Source: JAIVGV01 sp036389335 (GTDB lineage Bacteria; Acidobacteriota; Blastocatellia; Pyrinomonadales; Pyrinomonadaceae). Taken from it: DNA of 64,000 bases. Under the pieces are notes generated by a model. That model made no database searches. It worked only from the letters and a program-made list of their open reading frames with translations, and was not told the DNA's origin. The stretch covers positions 56,158 to 120,157 of the forward strand of contig DASVQC010000089.1 in NCBI GenBank assembly GCA_036389335.1, given 5' to 3'. Below are positions 60,324-64,000 of this stretch, one piece after another. A program made the position numbers and the translations under genes. Position 1 is the first letter of the stretch. Each line of letters opens with the position of its first letter.

Positions 60324-62006
60324 ATGAGCGCTGTCCCCAACAAAGTTATTTACTCGATGGTCGGGGTCTCCAAGTTTTACGACAAGCGGCCCGTCCTCAA
60401 AGACATCTACCTCTCTTACTTCTACGGCGCGAAGATCGGCGTCCTCGGCCTGAACGGCTCGGGCAAGTCGTCCCTGCTGCGCATCATCGCGGGCGTGGAT
60501 CGCGAGATCGTCGGCGAGACCGTGCTCGCGCCCGGCTACTCCATCGGCTACCTCGAACAGGAGCCGCGCCTCGACGAGTCGAAGACCGTCAGGGAGATCG
60601 TCGAGCAGGGGATGCAGGAGGCGGTCGATCTCGTCAAAGAGTACGAGGAGATCAACGCGAAGTTCGGCGAGGAGATGTCGGACGACGACATGAACGCGCT
60701 CTTGGAGCGGCAGGGCGCGGTGCAGGAGAAGCTCGACGCGCTCGACGCGTGGGACTTGGACAGTCGGCTTGAGCTGGCGATGGACGCGCTGCGCTGCCCG
60801 CCCGGCGAGACGCCCGTGAAGAACCTGTCGGGCGGCGAGCGGCGGCGGGTCGCGCTCGTGCGCCTGCTCCTCCAGAAGCCCGACATCCTGCTCCTGGACG
60901 AGCCGACGAACCACCTGGACGCCGAGTCGGTCGCGTGGCTCGAACAGCACCTGCAAAAATATCCGGGCACAGTCATCGCCGTCACGCACGACCGCTATTT
61001 TCTCGACAACGTCGCGGGCTGGATACTTGAGCTAGATCGCGGGCAGGGCATCCCGTGGCACGGCAACTATTCTTCGTGGCTGGAACAGAAAGAGCAGCGG
61101 CTCGCGCGCGAGGAGCGGGCCGAGAGCGAGCGGCGCAAGACTTTGCAGCGCGAGCTGGAATGGATCAGGATGACGCCGAAGGCGCGGCACGCGAAATCGA
61201 AAGCGCGCATCAACGCCTACGAGGCGCTGGTCAGTCAGGAGAGCGAGCGGCACGCGGGTGAGCTTGAGATTTACATTCCACCGGGGCCGCGGCTCGGCAA
61301 CGTCGTCGTCGAAGCGGAGGGCGTGCGCAAGGCTTATGGCGAGCGGCTGTTGATTGAAGATATGACGTTCAAGCTCCCGCCCGGCGGCATCGTCGGCATC
61401 ATCGGCCCAAACGGCGCAGGGAAAACGACGCTCTTTCGTCTGATCACCGCGCAAGAGCAACCCGACGCGGGCACGCTTCGCATCGGCGAGACGGTCACGC
61501 TCGGCTACGTGGATCAAAGCCGCACGCTTGACGCGCAGAAGACGATCTGGGAGGAAATAACAGGCGGGCAGGACGTGGTCGCGCTCGGAAGTCGGCAGGT
61601 GAACTCGCGCGCCTACGTCGCGCGCTTCAACTTCGCGGGCACGGATCAGCAGAAGAAGGTCGGCGCGCTCTCCGGCGGCGAGCGCAACCGTGTACATCTG
61701 GCGAAGATGCTGAAGGAGGGCGCAAACGTCCTGCTGTTGGACGAGCCGACGAACGACCTCGACATCAACACCATGCGCGCGCTCGAAGCCGCGCTCGAAA
61801 ACTTCGCCGGCTGCGCCGTCGTCATCAGCCACGACCGCTGGTTTCTCGACCGCATCGCCACGCACATCCTTGCCTTCGAGGGCGACAGTCGCGTCGTCTG
61901 GTTCGAGGGCAATTACACAGAGTACGAAGCCGACCGCCACGCGCGCCTCGGCGCAGCCGCCGACCAGCCGCACCGCATCAAGTATCGCCAGTTGACCAGA
62001 GACTGA
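60324..62006 (+). CDS. ettA: Energy-dependent translational throttle protein EttA (ABC-F)
   Basis: 560 residues with two ABC domains: Walker A GLNGSGKSSL and GPNGAGKTTL, signatures LSGGERRRVALV and LSGGERNRVHLA, Walker B ILLLDEPTNHLD and VLLLDEPTNDLD. The sequence from the start (NKVIYSMVGVSKFYDKRPVL) and the arm/linker (EEINAKFGEEMSDDDMNAL, RMTPKARHAKSKARINAYE) fit EttA rather than Uup or YheS. EttA binds the ribosomal E site and gates entry into elongation by the ADP/ATP ratio. Upstream GGAG and ATG 60324 fit. Monocistronic. Confidence 0.95.
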   Translation: MSAVPNKVIYSMVGVSKFYDKRPVLKDIYLSYFYGAKIGVLGLNGSGKSSLLRIIAGVDREIVGETVLAPGYSIGYLEQEPRLDESKTVREIVEQGMQEAVDLVKEYEEINAKFGEEMSDDDMNALLERQGAVQEKLDALDAWDLDSRLELAMDALRCPPGETPVKNLSGGERRRVALVRLLLQKPDILLLDEPTNHLDAESVAWLEQHLQKYPGTVIAVTHDRYFLDNVAGWILELDRGQGIPWHGNYSSWLEQKEQRLAREERAESERRKTLQRELEWIRMTPKARHAKSKARINAYEALVSQESERHAGELEIYIPPGPRLGNVVVEAEGVRKAYGERLLIEDMTFKLPPGGIVGIIGPNGAGKTTLFRLITAQEQPDAGTLRIGETVTLGYVDQSRTLDAQKTIWEEITGGQDVVALGSRQVNSRAYVARFNFAGTDQQKKVGALSGGERNRVHLAKMLKEGANVLLLDEPTNDLDINTMRALEAALENFAGCAVVISHDRWFLDRIATHILAFEGDSRVVWFEGNYTEYEADRHARLGAAADQPHRIKYRQLTRD

Positions 62007-62083
62007 GTATCTGTTTGATTAAGATTAGGGGCTAGATAAAAATGGTCTGAGATATTACACTGCATCGGCGAGGCCGGTTAGAT

Positions 62084-62419
62084 ATGACAACACTGGAAAA
62101 AACTCAGGCATTGCCCTTGCGCTTGACCGAAGACGGCACGATTCGCATTGCGAACTCACGCGTGAGCCTTGACTCCATTGTTCATCATTACAAGCTTGGG
62201 GCATCTGCTGAACAGATCGCCCAAAAATTTCCTGCGCTTGAGCTGGCAGATGTTTACGCGGCGATTGCCTACTACCTCACGCACGAAGAAACTATCGAAG
62301 AGTACCTCCGACAACAAGCAGCACAAGGCGATGAAGTGCGAAAGAAGATAGAGTCTGACCCGCAATATCAAAAAAAGACTGCTGACCTCCGCGCGCGCCT
62401 GCTGAGTCGTAAACCATAA
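62084..62419 (+). CDS. DUF433 antitoxin-like protein
   Basis: 111 residues. The DUF433 core GTIRIANSRVSLDSIVHHY...GASAEQIAQKFPALELADVYAAIAYY is a MerR-like winged helix used as antitoxin or DNA-binding module. A charged helical tail (EEYLRQQAAQGDEVRKKI) follows, which would contact the toxin. The gene precedes a DUF5615 PIN-like protein by 46 bases, the standard antitoxin-toxin order. Base composition and codon use are less G+C-rich than the neighbours, hinting at acquisition by transfer. Confidence 0.85.
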   Translation: MTTLEKTQALPLRLTEDGTIRIANSRVSLDSIVHHYKLGASAEQIAQKFPALELADVYAAIAYYLTHEETIEEYLRQQAAQGDEVRKKIESDPQYQKKTADLRARLLSRKP

Positions 62420-62465
62420 TGGCCAAATCTAACCGTTCCTGAGCTTTCAACTTCATCCTTCACCG

Positions 62466-62816
62466 ATGCTCAGGCTATTAATAGACCAAGACCTTGATCA
62501 CGACATACTGCGAGGATTGCTCCGCCGCATTCCACAGCTTGATGCTGTGACAGCCTTTGAGATCGGCTTAAGTGCGGCGACTGATCCGCGATTATTAGCC
62601 TGGGCAGCGCGCACAGGTCGCATCATCGTCACACATGATCGTAAAACTATGCCGGCGCACGCGGCTGATATGATCGGCGCGGGTAAAAATATCGCCGGCC
62701 TGTTTGTCGTGCCGCGCGGTCTGCCGCTTCAGCTAGTGATTGCAGACTTGGAGTTGATGATAACTTGTAGTGAAAATGACGAATGGGTGAGCGTCATCCG
62801 TTATCTACCCCTGTGA
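62466..62816 (+). CDS. DUF5615 PIN-like toxin
   Basis: 116 residues. Acidic PIN-type residues are visible: Asp8-Asp12 region in LLIDQDLDHDIL, Asp near 60 in AATDPRLLAWAARTGR and HDRKTM in IIVTHDRKTMPAHA. DUF5615 proteins are Mut7-C/PIN-like RNases paired with DUF433 antitoxins. Lacks a strong ribosome binding site and probably depends on translation of the antitoxin. Codon use is again less G+C-rich. Confidence 0.85.
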   Translation: MLRLLIDQDLDHDILRGLLRRIPQLDAVTAFEIGLSAATDPRLLAWAARTGRIIVTHDRKTMPAHAADMIGAGKNIAGLFVVPRGLPLQLVIADLELMITCSENDEWVSVIRYLPL

Positions 62817-62831
62817 TTGCGAGGTGAGTTA

Positions 62832-63605
62832 ATGAGCGAAGAGTTGGCAGGTCGGGTCGCGCTCGTGACGGGCGCGAGTTCGGGCATCGGGCGCGCGACG
62901 GCGTTGGCGTTCGCGGCGGCGGGCGCGCGCGTCGCGTTGGTCGGGCGCGGTGGCGAGGCTTTGCAGGAGGTCGAACGGGAGATTGCTGCGCGGGACGGCG
63001 CGGCGTGGAGCATTGCCGCCGACGTGACGAGGGAGGCGGACGCTGAGCGCGCTGTGACCGAAACGGTCGAGCGTTTCGGCGGGCTTGACGTGCTGGTCAA
63101 CGCGGCGGGCATCCTGAGCAACGGGACGGTCGAGACGACGACGCTGGCGGCGTGGGACGAGATGTTGAACATTAATCTGCGCGCGGTTTTTCACCTGATG
63201 CAGTTGAGCGTGCCGCACTTGAAGCGACGACCCGGCAACATCGTCAACGTGTCGAGCGTGACGGGGTTGCGGGCCTTTCCCGGCGTGCTCGCCTATTGCG
63301 TCTCGAAGGCGGGCGTGGATCAACTGACGCGTTGTGCTGCGCTCGAACTAGCCCCCGCTGGCATACGCGTTAACGCCGTTAATCCTGGCGTCGTCCGCAC
63401 GGAGATTCACCGGCGCGGCGGCATGCAGGAAGAAGCCTACGCGGCTTTTCTTGAACACTCGCGCACGACCCACCCAATCGGCCGCGTCGGCACGCCTGAC
63501 GAAGTCGCTGACTTGATCCTTTTCCTCGCCTCTGAGCGCGCCGCATGGATCACGGGCGCAACCTACTCGATTGATGGCGGGCGCGCGCAGACCTGTGCGC
63601 GTTAG
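62832..63605 (+). CDS. Short-chain dehydrogenase/reductase
   Basis: 257 residues, classical SDR. Cofactor motif TGASSGIGRA (about 13-22), structural NAAG (LVNAAGILS), catalytic Ser in NVSSVTGL, and YCVSK catalytic Tyr/Lys, with NPGVVRTEIH and ITGATYSIDGG at the end. It should oxidise or reduce a hydroxyl/keto substrate with NAD(P). ATG 62832 (MSEEL) is chosen as GAGGTGA is 4-5 bases before it. It lies 15 bases after the toxin gene, but codon use returns to the G+C-rich pattern. Specific substrate unknown. Confidence 0.93.
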   Translation: MSEELAGRVALVTGASSGIGRATALAFAAAGARVALVGRGGEALQEVEREIAARDGAAWSIAADVTREADAERAVTETVERFGGLDVLVNAAGILSNGTVETTTLAAWDEMLNINLRAVFHLMQLSVPHLKRRPGNIVNVSSVTGLRAFPGVLAYCVSKAGVDQLTRCAALELAPAGIRVNAVNPGVVRTEIHRRGGMQEEAYAAFLEHSRTTHPIGRVGTPDEVADLILFLASERAAWITGATYSIDGGRAQTCAR

Positions 63606-63652
63606 CAAGGCTTCCAGTATAAGCGCGCTTGGTCATGTCGTCCGCAATATGC

Positions 63653-64000
63653 TCAGTGGTTTGTATTGCTGCGCGAGTTGTTATTGTTTGCTTGATTCGT
63701 GTTCTGGTTGCCGTTCTGATTACTGTTCCCTTCGCGCTGGCGTTTAAGCTGCTTCTCGTACTCTTTGCGGGCTGACTCGACGCGGTCGTTGCCGGCTTTG
63801 GCGCGCTCCAGGGCCTCGCTCGCGCGGAAGAAATCGGGATCGAGGTCGAGCGCGTGCCTGTAGGCGTCCATCGCCTCTTTGTAGCGGGCGAGTTTGGTGT
63901 AGGCTTCGCCGAGCGCGTAGTAAGTTTCGCTGTCCGGGTCTTGCAGCTTCAGAGCCTTCTTGTAAGCTTCAATCGCTTTCTGGTACTCGCCGGTCTGACT
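63653..64000 (-). CDS. TPR-repeat protein, N-terminus beyond window
   Basis: At least 115 residues on the minus strand, running off the right edge. TPR units are visible (YQKAIEAYKKALKLQDPDS, TYYALGEAYTKLARYKEAMD, AYRHALDLDPDFFRA). The end is a basic coiled segment (SARKEYEKQLKRQREG) and an Asn/Gln-rich tail (NQNGNQNTNQANNNNS). Function cannot be told; TPRs mediate protein binding. It converges on the SDR gene with a 47-base gap. Confidence 0.82.
   Translation of the reverse strand, partial: SQTGEYQKAIEAYKKALKLQDPDSETYYALGEAYTKLARYKEAMDAYRHALDLDPDFFRASEALERAKAGNDRVESARKEYEKQLKRQREGNSNQNGNQNTNQANNNNSRSNTNH

Overview
The window is G+C-rich, densely coded DNA with no rRNA, tRNA, CRISPR array, phage or insertion sequence that I could recognise. 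The gene content points to an Acidobacteriota chromosome, possibly class Blastocatellia. Clues are an ECF sigma/anti-sigma pair beside TPR-CHAT and clostripain-type proteases, a giant secreted multicopper oxidase locus, a VPS10/BNR-repeat secreted protein, an Omp85 protein, and intergenic palindromes containing CACCACAGAG-type sequence. The taxonomic placement is inference, not a computed result.

Layout. 1-2486: the 5' part of a secreted multicopper oxidase, cut by the window edge. 3203-4306: an orphan sigma-54-type AAA+ regulator. 4.8-11.7 kb: a caspase-fold module. A C11 (clostripain-like) peptidase overlaps a TPR-CHAT protein on the plus strand, and both converge on an ECF sigma factor and its membrane anti-sigma factor. 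11.9-21.1 kb: a candidate biosynthetic cluster. It holds an aromatic-amino-acid-type decarboxylase, a membrane glycosyltransferase, a YqcI/YcgG (GntA-type) haem N-hydroxylase candidate, a DUF1989 protein, a transglutaminase-like protein, an ATP-grasp/PLP-decarboxylase fusion, and two tandem paralogous Fe(II)/2-oxoglutarate-type oxygenases. 21.1-22.3 kb: a long regulatory-looking gap with a perfect dyad and a good promoter. 22.3-33.6 kb: a copper/electron-transfer locus with a 1987-residue multicopper oxidase, a DUF5659-like protein, a beta-propeller protein, a cytochrome c fused to a LivK-type binding protein, and an SCO1 copper chaperone with an extra metal-binding domain.

33.8-64 kb is mostly housekeeping and envelope genes: a patatin-like protein, a duplicated DUF6328 membrane protein, an ABC-2 exporter operon containing a secreted endonuclease/phosphatase-family protein, recN, an Omp85 barrel, an acyl-AMP ligase/ACP/PlsC fusion, a MATE transporter, an M20 peptidase translationally coupled to a VPS10-type protein, an NHL/M23 fusion, a TatT-like lipoprotein, an MFS transporter, a thioesterase, ettA, a DUF433/DUF5615 toxin-antitoxin pair, an SDR and a truncated TPR gene. 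Seven intergenic palindromes with 32-42 bp or longer arms punctuate the map.

Most promising for novelty: (1) the 11.9-21.1 kb cluster, whose gene set suggests tailoring of amino-acid or guanidino substrates; (2) the protease/sigma module, which resembles in principle the TPR-CHAT control of a sigma factor known from type III-E CRISPR but has no CRISPR here; (3) the giant oxidase locus with its upstream dyad operator.
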